Of a DNA stretch of 44,805 nt, positions 1 to 7,193 are shown piece by piece; the stretch's first letter is position 1; every line of letters starts with the position of its first letter. Source of the stretch: a virus; the IMG/VR virus record IMGVR_UViG_3300023109_000040, positions 1 to 44,805 of that record; one strand, given 5' to 3'. The translations under genes and the position numbers were made by a program. The notes under the pieces are model-generated. The model saw only the letters and a list, made by a program, of their open reading frames with translations, was not told the origin of the DNA and searched no databases.

Positions 1-1
1 T

Positions 2-778
2 AAAATACAGGGCGGTTTAGCTAATCAAATCTTTCAGTGGGCTTACGGTTATTCCCTAAGTATAGATTATGGGCTGGACCTATACCTGGATGATTCTTTT
101 TTTAGAGGTGGCTGCAAGGGCTGCACCCCAAGGACATTTGATCTTCAAAACTTTAAAAAAATAAAAATAGATAGATTCGAAGGCCAAATCATGGATGACT
201 TTTTCAGCAAAAAAGTTTACAAAATTAGTGATGAAAATTTCTATAACCACCTAGATTTAAGTACCCTTAATGGAAACCTATTACTCGACGGCTTCTGGCA
301 ATCAGAGAAATACTTCAAGCATCATAGGGAGGATATTATTAATTTATTAGACTTTGGAGAAAACCCCAAGTTTACCAACTTCGACTTCCTTGGATCCTGC
401 TCTATACATGTAAGACGTACAGATTATTTAAATGCCCCTAAGTACCACTTAAATTTAAGTGCTGATTATTACAATAAAGCTCTTGAAGAAATCAACCCCA
501 GTGGTAGTATATTCGTATTCTCAGACGATATACAGTGGTGCAAAAATTCATTAAAATATCCCAATATAATATTCATGGAAGGTAACTCCAACCTAGAGGA
601 CCTTAAGATCATGAGTTGTTGCGAAAATAATATCATTGCAAATAGTAGTTTCAGCTGGTGGGCTGCATGGTTAAATCAAAATAAACAAAAGAAAATTATC
701 GCACCATCTAAATGGTTTGGGCCAGAAGGTCCTGGTTATCGAGATATAGTCCCCGAAGGATGGATACAAATGTTATGA
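2..778 (+). CDS. GT11-type fucosyltransferase, 5' end missing
   Basis: The reading frame is already open at base 2, so the true start lies before the window. The visible part is 258 residues. It opens with a GGLANQIFQWAYG stretch, which matches the N-terminal GGLGNQMFQYA donor-site motif of glycosyltransferase family 11 (alpha-1,2-fucosyltransferases). It then has the family's HxRRxDY motif as HVRRTDY and ends with a typical SSFSWWAAWL...IAPSKWF region. Known members transfer fucose from GDP-fucose to a glycan. The next gene makes the GDP-fucose precursor and overlaps this one by 4 bases, which supports the assignment. I infer a role in decorating virion proteins or the host surface glycan. 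The acceptor cannot be read from the sequence. Confidence 0.85.
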   Translation, partial: KIQGGLANQIFQWAYGYSLSIDYGLDLYLDDSFFRGGCKGCTPRTFDLQNFKKIKIDRFEGQIMDDFFSKKVYKISDENFYNHLDLSTLNGNLLLDGFWQSEKYFKHHREDIINLLDFGENPKFTNFDFLGSCSIHVRRTDYLNAPKYHLNLSADYYNKALEEINPSGSIFVFSDDIQWCKNSLKYPNIIFMEGNSNLEDLKIMSCCENNIIANSSFSWWAAWLNQNKQKKIIAPSKWFGPEGPGYRDIVPEGWIQML

Positions 779-1806
779 AAAAAATTATAGTCACAGGAGT
801 TACAGGTCAGGACGGAAGCCACATGGTTGATTACCTTTTAGCTAATACCAAGGACATGATATACGGAACAGCGAGAAGGTTGAGTGTCAAAAACCACGGC
901 AACATCCTCCACCTAGAAAAAGAGCCCAGGTTTAAATTACTAAACATGGACCTAAACGATGCTCATAGCATCAGGGATGTTATTATTGACATACAGCCAG
1001 ATTACTTTATTAACTTTGCAGCGCAGTCATTTGTTGCTGGGAGCTGGGATTACCCCATACAAACATGGGAGACAGACTCAAACTCAGTTCTACATATTCT
1101 AGAGTCCATAAGAAGGTTTTCACCACATTGTAATTTTTATAATGCTGGATCGTCTGAAGAGTTTGGAGATGTAGAGTATACACCTCAAAACGAGTCCCAT
1201 CCATTAAACCCCCAATCCCCCTACGGGGCAGCTAAATGTGCAGCAAGGCACATCGTTAGGGTTTATAAAGAATCTTACGGCCTATACGCCGTGCAAGGCT
1301 GGCTCTTCAACCATGAGGGGTCTAGGAGAGGTTTGGATTTTGTTACCAGGAAGATCTCCCACTCAATAGCTAAACTCAAAAAAGCAATAAACTCAAACGC
1401 AGACGAACTACCCCTACTTAAATTAGGCAACATAGAAGCTAAAAGAGATTGGAGTGATGCAGAAGATTTTATGGAGGGTGTGTGGTTAATGTTAAATCAA
1501 GATTCCCCAAAAAATTATATTTTAGCCAGCGGGCAGATGCACTCTGTTAGACAATTCTTAGAGCTTAGTCTTGCCTATGCAGATATACCATTCATTTCCA
1601 AAGGAGAAGGTGTTAATGAAAAATATTTCACCCCCGACGGAAAATTATTCTTCGAAGTTGACCCCAATTTTTACAGGCCAGCAGAAGTACATAAGCTCTG
1701 CGGAGACCCCTCTATGGCTGAAACAGAGTTAGGCTGGGTAAGAAAAACAAACTTCAATAAATTGGTAGAAAAGATGTACCAAAACGATTTTGTTAACAAC
1801 TCTTGA
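775..1806 (+). CDS. gmd: GDP-mannose 4,6-dehydratase
   Basis: This 343-residue short-chain dehydrogenase (extended SDR) converts GDP-D-mannose to GDP-4-keto-6-deoxy-D-mannose, the first step to GDP-L-fucose. The N-terminus has the NAD(P) Rossmann motif GVTGQDGS. The active site is visible as the NAGSSEEFG segment (catalytic Ser/Glu) and YGAAK (YxxxK). The segment LFNHEGSRRG closely matches the family's NHESPRRG signature. I chose the ATG at 775 because it overlaps the upstream stop as ATGA and puts the Rossmann strand at residue 2; an upstream ATG at 712 only adds sequence lying within the previous gene. Length is normal for the family. No GDP-fucose synthase gene is in the window; it could lie upstream or be supplied by the host. 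Confidence 0.93.
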   Translation: MKKIIVTGVTGQDGSHMVDYLLANTKDMIYGTARRLSVKNHGNILHLEKEPRFKLLNMDLNDAHSIRDVIIDIQPDYFINFAAQSFVAGSWDYPIQTWETDSNSVLHILESIRRFSPHCNFYNAGSSEEFGDVEYTPQNESHPLNPQSPYGAAKCAARHIVRVYKESYGLYAVQGWLFNHEGSRRGLDFVTRKISHSIAKLKKAINSNADELPLLKLGNIEAKRDWSDAEDFMEGVWLMLNQDSPKNYILASGQMHSVRQFLELSLAYADIPFISKGEGVNEKYFTPDGKLFFEVDPNFYRPAEVHKLCGDPSMAETELGWVRKTNFNKLVEKMYQNDFVNNS

Positions 1807-1815
1807 ATTATAGTC

Positions 1816-1844
1816 TTGTCATACACGCAAAAATGTGCTAATCT
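1816..1844 (+). promoter_or_regulatory. Possible sigma70-like promoter upstream of nrdA
   Basis: TTGTCA and TAATCT are separated by exactly 17 bases. The -10 is poor, and the site lies 64 bases before the nrdA start, so it would give an ordinary leader. It contains a TGTGCTAATCT segment that resembles the GTGTAAT box seen at other genes. Confidence 0.35.
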
Positions 1845-1893
1845 ATAAAAGATAACAATTTAATTGTATTTTTTTAAAACCCCACACAAGATC

Positions 1894-1908
1894 GTGTAAA
1901 TTACTTTC
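1894..1908 (+). promoter_or_regulatory. GTGTA box before nrdA
   Basis: GTGTAAATTACTTTC sits directly before the ATG at 1909. It is a member of the recurring GTGTAAT-like set with the modal 15-base distance to the start codon. No Shine-Dalgarno sequence is present. Confidence 0.5.
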
Positions 1909-4407
1909 ATGGATATAAAAGTTAAGAAAAGAAACGGAAGATTAGAAGACTTTACTGTAGAAAAAATTAATGCCAGCGCTCAAAGAGCATGCGAAGGTAT
2001 TGAAGATGTATCAGCTAGCGAGATAGTGCTAGACGCACAGCTTCAGCTATTTGATAAAATTACTACAAGAGAGATAGATCAAGCTCTCATTTTTTCAGCA
2101 AGAGAAAAGATAGAGAAAGAACCAAACTACTCCTACGCCGCAGCAGGGTTATTACTTAATACCTTGTATAAAGAAGTATTTAAAGAAAGCGCGGATTCGG
2201 ATGCGTTCAAGCTCCAGTACAGGAAAAGCTTCATTCAGAATACTAAAAAATTAGTAAAAGAAGAAAGATTGGATAGTAAGTTGCTCGACTTCGATCTCTC
2301 TAAATTGTCAGAAGCAATTTCTATTAGAAGGGACAGGAACTTAAAGTATCTCGGCATACAAATTTTGTACGACAGGTACTTCATAAGGCTTGATAACAAA
2401 GTGATGGAAGCTCCACAATCTTTCTACATGAGGGTTGCTATGGGTTTAGCCTTAAACGAAAAAGATAAAAACGAAAAAGCTATAGAGTTTTACAATCTAA
2501 TAAGTCAACAACTTTACACATCCTCAACGCCGACTTTATTCAATAGTGGTACCACACACTCTCAACTTAGCTCTTGCTACTTAAATACCTTTGACGACAG
2601 TATTGATGGGATTTTTGATGGGGCTTGGCAGGAAGCTCGTAAATCAAAATTTGCAGGAGGTTTAGGTTTTGATGTTACTCCGTTTCGCTCTGCTGGTTCT
2701 CACATCAAGGGTACGAATGGCATATCTGGGGGCTTAATACCTTGGTTAAAAATATACAATGATCTTCTGGTTGCAGTTAACCAGGGAGGCAAAAGACCTG
2801 GAGCAGGCTGTGCTTATTTAGAGCCCTGGCATTTGGATTACGAAGATTTCCTCAACTTAAGAAGAAACACTGGAGATGACAGATTACGTTGTCACGACAT
2901 GAATACCGCGTCTTGGATTCCAGACGAGTTCATGAGGAGAGTGCAAAACGAAGATATGTGGTATTTCTTTGACCCCACAGAAGCCGACTTGCACGATTGT
3001 TTTGGTTCTGAGTTTGATGAAAAATATAATGAATTATGTGATAAGGCAGAAGAAGGCTTATTAAAGAATTACAGAGTAACCCCAGCAAAAGAATTGTGGA
3101 AAAAAATGTTGAAGGTTTTATTCGAAACCTCTCACCCATGGAGTACATTCAAAGACCCCTGCAACATTCGTTACACCAACCAACATGAAGGGGTAGTTCA
3201 TAGCAGTAATCTTTGTACAGAAATAACCCTCCACACAAAAGCCTCAAAGTATCACAAAGGGGAAAAGACAGAGATAGGCGAAACTGCTGTTTGTAATTTA
3301 GGCTCCATTAATCTACTTAATCATGTCAAAGAAAAGATGACTCATGGTAAAAGTAGTTATGTTTTTGATTACGAAAAATTAAAACAATCAATACATACAG
3401 CAATAAGAATGTTGGATAATGTTATTGATATTAATTTTTACCCAACAAAAGAGTCTAGTAACTCTAACCTTAAGAACAGACCGATAGGCTTGGGTGTTAT
3501 GGGTGTTCATGATGTATTACATGTAATGAATATTAATATCGATAGCGACGAAGCGGTTAAATGGAACGATTCTTTCTTTGAGTTTTTCAGTAAACAAGCT
3601 ATCCTCGCTAGCTCCCAACTAGCAAAAGAAAGAGGTTCTTACGAAACTTACGAAGGTTCTCTGTGGAGTCAAAACATACTCCCTATAGATTCCTACAATA
3701 ATCTAATGGCGTATAGGAGTAAGACATACCAATACAATGATAAATCCCAAGAGAAAAAATTCCCACCAAAAGGTAAGGGTGAATCTCTTGATGACTGGAA
3801 AACTGTCAGGGATCACATCGCTGAATTTGGTATGAGGAACTCTAATGTTATGGCTATTGCACCTACCGCAACAATAGGTTATATTAATGGTGTAGAACAA
3901 AGCATTGAGCCAAACTTTTCCGTTTTATTTGTTTACGAAAATAAGAGTGGAAATTTTTATATCACAAACCCTCATTTCGTTCAAGATATGAAGGACATGG
4001 GCTTATGGAATAGTGAAATGGCAGCTTTAGTTAAAAGTTGCGATGGAGACTTGTCCCTACTTAATGGATCCATACCTGATCATATTCAGGAAAAATATAA
4101 AACAGCTTTCGACAGGGATATGATTAAGTTGATTGAATGTAATGCTTCTAGGCAAAAATGGTTTGATCAATCGATTAGCTTCAATCTGTACAATAAGGGG
4201 ACATCCCTCAAGTACTTAAATGACATATATATGAAGTCATGGGAAGATGGTTTAAAAACAACCTATTACTTGAGGAATAGAGCTGCTAGTAAAATTGAAA
4301 AATCTACCCCTTCTTCGCCCCAAGAAGAATCCAAGGAAACTACTGAAGCCTCTGCTTGCAGTATTGAAGCCATGAAAAACGGAGAAATCTGTGAAAGTTG
4401 CCAGTAA
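1909..4407 (+). CDS. nrdA: Class I ribonucleotide reductase alpha subunit (NrdA)
   Basis: This 832-residue catalytic subunit reduces ribonucleotides to deoxyribonucleotides in the cytoplasm together with NrdB (5636-6652). Residues about 1-95 form an N-terminal ATP-cone (allosteric activity site; VKKRNG start). The active-site residues are all visible: C223 (SQLSSC) and C462 (VCNLGS) as the redox pair, and N434, C436, E438 in SNLCTEI for the thiyl radical and substrate. Radical-transfer tyrosines are Y786-Y787. The C-terminal swinging arm ends with CESC (C828, C831) for thioredoxin/glutaredoxin turnover. Length and motif order match a full-length enzyme. It is the head of its unit, with a GTGTA box before it. 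The partner gene is not adjacent: a Nudix gene and small membrane ORFs lie between. Confidence 0.97.
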   Translation: MDIKVKKRNGRLEDFTVEKINASAQRACEGIEDVSASEIVLDAQLQLFDKITTREIDQALIFSAREKIEKEPNYSYAAAGLLLNTLYKEVFKESADSDAFKLQYRKSFIQNTKKLVKEERLDSKLLDFDLSKLSEAISIRRDRNLKYLGIQILYDRYFIRLDNKVMEAPQSFYMRVAMGLALNEKDKNEKAIEFYNLISQQLYTSSTPTLFNSGTTHSQLSSCYLNTFDDSIDGIFDGAWQEARKSKFAGGLGFDVTPFRSAGSHIKGTNGISGGLIPWLKIYNDLLVAVNQGGKRPGAGCAYLEPWHLDYEDFLNLRRNTGDDRLRCHDMNTASWIPDEFMRRVQNEDMWYFFDPTEADLHDCFGSEFDEKYNELCDKAEEGLLKNYRVTPAKELWKKMLKVLFETSHPWSTFKDPCNIRYTNQHEGVVHSSNLCTEITLHTKASKYHKGEKTEIGETAVCNLGSINLLNHVKEKMTHGKSSYVFDYEKLKQSIHTAIRMLDNVIDINFYPTKESSNSNLKNRPIGLGVMGVHDVLHVMNINIDSDEAVKWNDSFFEFFSKQAILASSQLAKERGSYETYEGSLWSQNILPIDSYNNLMAYRSKTYQYNDKSQEKKFPPKGKGESLDDWKTVRDHIAEFGMRNSNVMAIAPTATIGYINGVEQSIEPNFSVLFVYENKSGNFYITNPHFVQDMKDMGLWNSEMAALVKSCDGDLSLLNGSIPDHIQEKYKTAFDRDMIKLIECNASRQKWFDQSISFNLYNKGTSLKYLNDIYMKSWEDGLKTTYYLRNRAASKIEKSTPSSPQEESKETTEASACSIEAMKNGEICESCQ

Positions 4408-4411
4408 TTAG

Positions 4412-4426
4412 GTGTACATATTAGCA
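4412..4426 (+). promoter_or_regulatory. GTGTA box before the Nudix gene
   Basis: GTGTACATATTAGCA lies 15 bases before a GTG at 4427. The same bases could be read as a GTG start with five extra codons, but the match to the box set favours starting at 4427. Confidence 0.45.
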
Positions 4427-4813
4427 GTGAGTGCTGCTGGTTGTATTATATATAATAACTCCTTAGTCCTTTTAGCTAGACGCATAGAAGGGCCAGAGGT
4501 CGCCTACAGTGGGTACTGGAGTATATTCGCAGGCTCAAGAGAGCCTCCTGGAGAGTCTCCTAGGGTTTGTGCTAGTAGAGAACTGGATGAAGAAACAGGT
4601 ATAAAAATATCTCCAATTGATCTCGTTTTCTGCAAAACTATATATAAAGGCTCACATACTTTCGACATATTCAAATACAACTTCGACGAAATACCCAACG
4701 TTGACTTAAACGAAGAGCACACGGAGTACGGTTGGTTTAAAGTTGAAGAGCTGGATAGGTTCCCGTACTTAATAGACACTAAGATAGTAAAAATTATAAA
4801 ATCGAACTGCTAG
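4427..4813 (+). CDS. Nudix hydrolase
   Basis: This protein of about 128 residues belongs to the Nudix family, which cleaves nucleoside diphosphates linked to another moiety. The Nudix box is readable as REPPGE, seven residues, then RELDEETGI, which supplies the metal-binding glutamates (REUxEExGU). The first glycine position of the box is Ser in place of the usual second Gly. The start is a choice between GTG at 4412 and GTG at 4427. I prefer 4427 because the intervening bases form the GTGTA box and because the protein then begins at the first beta strand (SAAGCIIYNN). Position between nrdA and nrdB suggests nucleotide-pool work, such as hydrolysing an unwanted dNTP, but the substrate cannot be inferred. 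Other phage Nudix proteins act on dinucleotides or sugar nucleotides. Confidence 0.88.
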   Translation: MSAAGCIIYNNSLVLLARRIEGPEVAYSGYWSIFAGSREPPGESPRVCASRELDEETGIKISPIDLVFCKTIYKGSHTFDIFKYNFDEIPNVDLNEEHTEYGWFKVEELDRFPYLIDTKIVKIIKSNC

Positions 4814-4823
4814 TTTTTTTTGT

Positions 4824-4837
4824 GTGTATTATTATGC
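4824..4837 (+). promoter_or_regulatory. GTGTA box before the gene at 4838
   Basis: GTGTATTATTATGC lies 14 bases before the ATG at 4838 and follows a run of eight T. It belongs to the GTGTA box set. The T run could help end transcription of the Nudix gene, but no good stem precedes it. Confidence 0.45.
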
Positions 4838-5143
4838 ATGAAATTAATTATAGATTCGGCTTTATCTGAGCCTCCTAGCGAAGTTTCATGTTTTAGGGAT
4901 GTTACACTGTATGCGAAAGTGTATTGTTGCGAAGATGTTTTACTTCGCTGCAAGAATGGAACTCGCAGTATATATTGGGATTGGTTAAAAAGACATGGGG
5001 CGCATGATTTTATATCATACTTACTAACGGAAGACGAAACCGAATGCGGATTTACCATTTCAACTACAAAAGGAAACCTTAATATACCAAAAATACATGC
5101 TGGGAACTTAGCTTTTATAATTAATTCATTGCGCTCTATATAA
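4838..5143 (+). CDS. Hypothetical protein, 101 aa
   Basis: I do not recognise this protein. It is 101 residues, probably soluble, with no signal peptide or membrane segment. It has five cysteines, including a CC pair, in a MKLIIDSALSEPP...YCCEDVLLRCKNG context, and a Trp-rich IYWDWLKRHG segment. The cysteines are not arranged as an obvious zinc finger. I chose the ATG at 4838 because a GTGTA box ends directly before it; an in-frame TTG at 4820 would start inside that box. It sits between nrdA and nrdB, followed two bases later by the lipoprotein gene. Confidence 0.6.
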   Translation: MKLIIDSALSEPPSEVSCFRDVTLYAKVYCCEDVLLRCKNGTRSIYWDWLKRHGAHDFISYLLTEDETECGFTISTTKGNLNIPKIHAGNLAFIINSLRSI

Positions 5144-5144
5144 A

Positions 5145-5534
5145 ATGAATATAAATTATGAAAGACAAAATAGCTCTTTTGGTATCAGTAATATTATGTT
5201 TATCAAGTTTCTTAACTTACTATCTCACCGTATATGGCTACTTGGCCTTTATGTCTTATTTACTCTCGGATTAAGCTCTTGCTCCACAAAGGTTGTTAGT
5301 AAACTAAAAACATTACAACAACCGACCAAAACAATAAAACCTATAATTAAATCGGATGAATTAAACATCACTAAAGAAATGGACTACCCACTATCTTCCA
5401 TCACTCCCGATGGTATATCTAATTCTGCGTTTACTTTTTTATTTATTATAGGTTGTTGCTTGATTTTTACATTCCCAGGGTTAATATTATATTTTTACAA
5501 TTATGTCAAAGGGATACTTAAACGAAAAAAGTAA
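5145..5534 (+). CDS. Lipoprotein with C-terminal TM segment, u-spanin candidate
   Basis: The product is 129 residues with two membrane signals. Residues 29-46 form a signal peptide ending in the lipobox L-S-S-C (C46), with Ser at +2, which points to outer-membrane sorting. A linker of about 48 polar residues follows, then a transmembrane helix at about 95-118 and a basic tail KRKK. A lipoylated N-terminus plus one C-terminal TM helix is the layout of unimolecular spanins such as T1 gp11, which join the inner and outer membranes to finish lysis. The linker is shorter than in T1 gp11, so the role is inferred. The start is uncertain: ATG 5145 gives a long n-region, while the in-frame ATG 5196 gives a standard signal peptide. 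No endolysin is seen nearby. Confidence 0.6.
   Translation: MNINYERQNSSFGISNIMFIKFLNLLSHRIWLLGLYVLFTLGLSSCSTKVVSKLKTLQQPTKTIKPIIKSDELNITKEMDYPLSSITPDGISNSAFTFLFIIGCCLIFTFPGLILYFYNYVKGILKRKK
5158..5274 (+). CDS. Possible 38-aa membrane protein overlapping the lipoprotein gene
   Basis: In the frame +1 to the lipoprotein gene, an ATG at 5158 opens a 38-residue ORF starting MKDKIALLVSVILCL and ending with a TAA at 5272. Almost all of it after residue 5 is hydrophobic (one long or two short TM segments). If it is real, the lipoprotein would more naturally start at 5196, giving overlapping membrane genes as often seen in lysis cassettes. No Shine-Dalgarno sequence is visible. The hydrophobicity may be a by-product of frame-shifting a T-rich signal-peptide region, so confidence is low. 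Confidence 0.25.
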   Translation: MKDKIALLVSVILCLSSFLTYYLTVYGYLAFMSYLLSD

Positions 5535-5589
5535 TTGGGGGCTTATTTTACTATGTATTATAGTTCTTATTTTAACTTCGTGGAAATAA
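5503..5589 (+). CDS. Possible 28-aa single-TM peptide
   Basis: An ATG at 5503, inside the 3' end of the lipoprotein gene but in another frame, opens a 28-residue ORF. It has a polar charged head (MSKGYLNEKSN), a single hydrophobic helix of about 16 residues (WGLILLCIIVLIL region) and a short SWK tail. It fills most of the space before the nrdB promoter. The layout is that of a small single-span membrane peptide such as a pinholin-like or regulatory peptide, but no family match is claimed. Confidence 0.3.
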   Translation: MSKGYLNEKSNWGLILLCIIVLILTSWK

Positions 5590-5597
5590 AATTGATC

Positions 5598-5626
5598 TTG
5601 ACATCAGTTTAGTTTCGTTATATAAT
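5598..5626 (+). promoter_or_regulatory. Consensus sigma70 promoter of nrdB
   Basis: TTGACA (5598-5603), a 17-base spacer and TATAAT (5621-5626) form a perfect consensus promoter. The ATG of nrdB begins only 9 bases after the -10 hexamer, so a start site about 7 bases downstream of the -10 would give an mRNA with almost no leader. Confidence 0.85.
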
Positions 5627-5635
5627 CATCACACT

Positions 5636-6652
5636 ATGAATACTAATAAGACAGGACAACTCTTAACTGAAAATATTGCTGGCGTCAACAGGATCCTTCC
5701 GCATAAACACAAATATGCTTGGGACTTGTTCTTAAAAAGTTGCGCAAACAACTGGATGCCTACCGAGATATCAATGCAGAATGATATTAAGCAATGGAAA
5801 GGTGACGAAATCACGGAAGATGAAAAACTTTTAGTCAAAAGATGTTTAGGTTTCTTTGCTGGGTCTGAATCTTTAGTGGGCAATAATTTATTATTATCTG
5901 CGTTTAAATATATCACAGATGCGGAATGCAGGCAGTACATCTTAAGGCAGGCTTTTGAAGAGAGTTTACATAATTTAACCGTAGTCTATATTTGCGATAG
6001 TCTAGACTTAGATATAGATGAAGTTTACACAGCCTACGAAACTATACCTAGCATCAAGGCTAAAGACGACTTCTTAATGAGTATTACTAATGATTTAACC
6101 AGAAATGATTTTAGTACTTCCACCGTAGAAGGCAAGCAAGAGTTGTTGAGAAATTTCTTAACCTACTGGATTGTTTGTGAGGGTACATTTTTCTTCAGCG
6201 GCTTCGCAATGCTTCTAGCTCTTGGTCGCCAGAATAAACTCCAAGGGGTCTCTGACCAAATTAAATATACCTTGAGAGATGAAAGTTCCCACATAGCTTT
6301 CGGGACATATTTAATCAATACATTGATCGAGCAAAATCCAGAAATTTGGACCAAAGAAATCCAAGATGAATTTGTTAACCATATCAAGAAAGCTGTAGAG
6401 CTTGAAATAGCCTATGCTCATGATGTTTTACCAACAGGTATCTTGGGCTTGAATGCGGAAATGTTCGTTGACTACATGCATTATATAGGCAATAGGAGAT
6501 TAGAAGGAATCGGTTTAGATTTTCGTTTCCCTAGTGACAAAAACCCATTCCCTTGGTTGGGTGAGGTTGTAGATGTGCAAGCTATGGGCAATTTCTTTGA
6601 GCGTAGAGTTAGAGAATACCAACAGGCAGGATCATTAGAAGACGACTTTTAA
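5636..6652 (+). CDS. nrdB: Class I ribonucleotide reductase beta subunit (NrdB), tyrosine-less type
   Basis: This 338-residue ferritin-like dimetal protein generates the oxidant that starts catalysis in NrdA. The six metal ligands are visible: E78 (AGSES), E109 and H112 (EESLH), E182 (VCEGTF), E216 and H219 (DESSH). Two features differ from the E. coli type. The first ligand is Glu, not Asp, and the radical tyrosine position, four residues after H112, is V116. Loss of this Tyr is known from the Chlamydia (Ic, Phe) and Id subclasses, which use Mn/Fe or Mn/Mn cofactors instead of a tyrosyl radical; the context QAFEE...YIC resembles the Chlamydia protein. The C-terminus ends LEDDF, the usual acidic tail for NrdA docking. 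A consensus sigma70 promoter abuts the start. Confidence 0.95.
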   Translation: MNTNKTGQLLTENIAGVNRILPHKHKYAWDLFLKSCANNWMPTEISMQNDIKQWKGDEITEDEKLLVKRCLGFFAGSESLVGNNLLLSAFKYITDAECRQYILRQAFEESLHNLTVVYICDSLDLDIDEVYTAYETIPSIKAKDDFLMSITNDLTRNDFSTSTVEGKQELLRNFLTYWIVCEGTFFFSGFAMLLALGRQNKLQGVSDQIKYTLRDESSHIAFGTYLINTLIEQNPEIWTKEIQDEFVNHIKKAVELEIAYAHDVLPTGILGLNAEMFVDYMHYIGNRRLEGIGLDFRFPSDKNPFPWLGEVVDVQAMGNFFERRVREYQQAGSLEDDF

Positions 6653-6653
6653 T

Positions 6654-7184
6654 GTGGATGGGTATAAAAAAACTTTAATCAGAAGGTTAAAGTTTAAAAG
6701 CAAGGAGATAAAAGAAGAGCTTTCGCTTTGTAAGGAAATTTACGAACAATCTGTTCCTTTATTCTGCTCCGCTGTTCACGAATATTGCTCTAAGAATAAT
6801 TTAAAAGACCCCTTTCAAAACCTCAAAAAAGAAGAGAGTCAAAAAAAAGAGCCTCTCCCAAAAAATCTTAAAAGTATTTTTAGGAAAATAGCTACACAAA
6901 CCCATACAGATATAACTAAAGATGACTCCACTAGGGGCCTACTAGAAGAAGCTGTTCAAGCCAAAAAAGAAAACAAATCCTATGATTTGATCTCTATAGC
7001 TAAAAAATTAAAAATAGACACATCAGATATAGATTACAAAAGTATAAGGCATTTAGAACAATCCATAAGTGATGCAGAAAAAGAAGTAAATTCAATACAT
7101 TGCAGCTATCCCTGGGTATGGTTTTACTCTGACTCGATTAAAAAAACTTCAATAATTAAACTATTTGTTTCCATAAAAGTGTAA
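6654..7184 (+). CDS. Hypothetical protein, charged and helical, 176 aa
   Basis: I do not recognise this protein. It starts at a GTG one base after the nrdB stop and has 176 residues. It is highly charged: residues 1-60 look like a helical hairpin (YKKTLIRRLKFKSKEIKEEL, then an EIYEQSVPLF segment), residues 60-90 are lysine-rich, and residues 100-150 look like a second helical part, followed by a Trp-containing end (SYPWVWFYS). No enzyme motif or membrane segment is visible. It is probably co-transcribed with nrdB. A GTGTA box for the next gene overlaps its last Val-stop codons. Confidence 0.7.
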   Translation: MDGYKKTLIRRLKFKSKEIKEELSLCKEIYEQSVPLFCSAVHEYCSKNNLKDPFQNLKKEESQKKEPLPKNLKSIFRKIATQTHTDITKDDSTRGLLEEAVQAKKENKSYDLISIAKKLKIDTSDIDYKSIRHLEQSISDAEKEVNSIHCSYPWVWFYSDSIKKTSIIKLFVSIKV

Positions 7185-7193
7185 TATACCTTT
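7179..7193 (+). promoter_or_regulatory. GTGTA box before the membrane protein gene
   Basis: GTGTAATATACCTTT ends directly before the ATG at 7194. Its GTGTAA also encodes the last codon and stop of the upstream gene. Confidence 0.5.

Noticed and set aside
1855-1875. Small AT-rich inverted repeat (ACAAT-TTA-ATTGT) followed by seven T before nrdA, possible terminator
   Set aside because: The stem is only 5 base pairs, all but one A-T, so it is too weak to call. It may end the sugar genes, but nothing else supports it.
1807-1908. tRNA or riboswitch in the gap before nrdA
   Set aside because: No cloverleaf or conserved riboswitch core is visible in 102 bases; only promoter-like words and a weak hairpin.
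4412-4426. GTG at 4412 as start of the Nudix protein
   Set aside because: These 15 bases match the GTGTA box at its usual distance from the GTG at 4427. It cannot be excluded, and would add five residues.
5636-6652. R2-like ligand-binding oxidase instead of NrdB
   Set aside because: nrdA is near, and the protein has an acidic C-terminal tail (LEDDF) as needed for NrdA docking. A true R2 subunit is the simpler reading.
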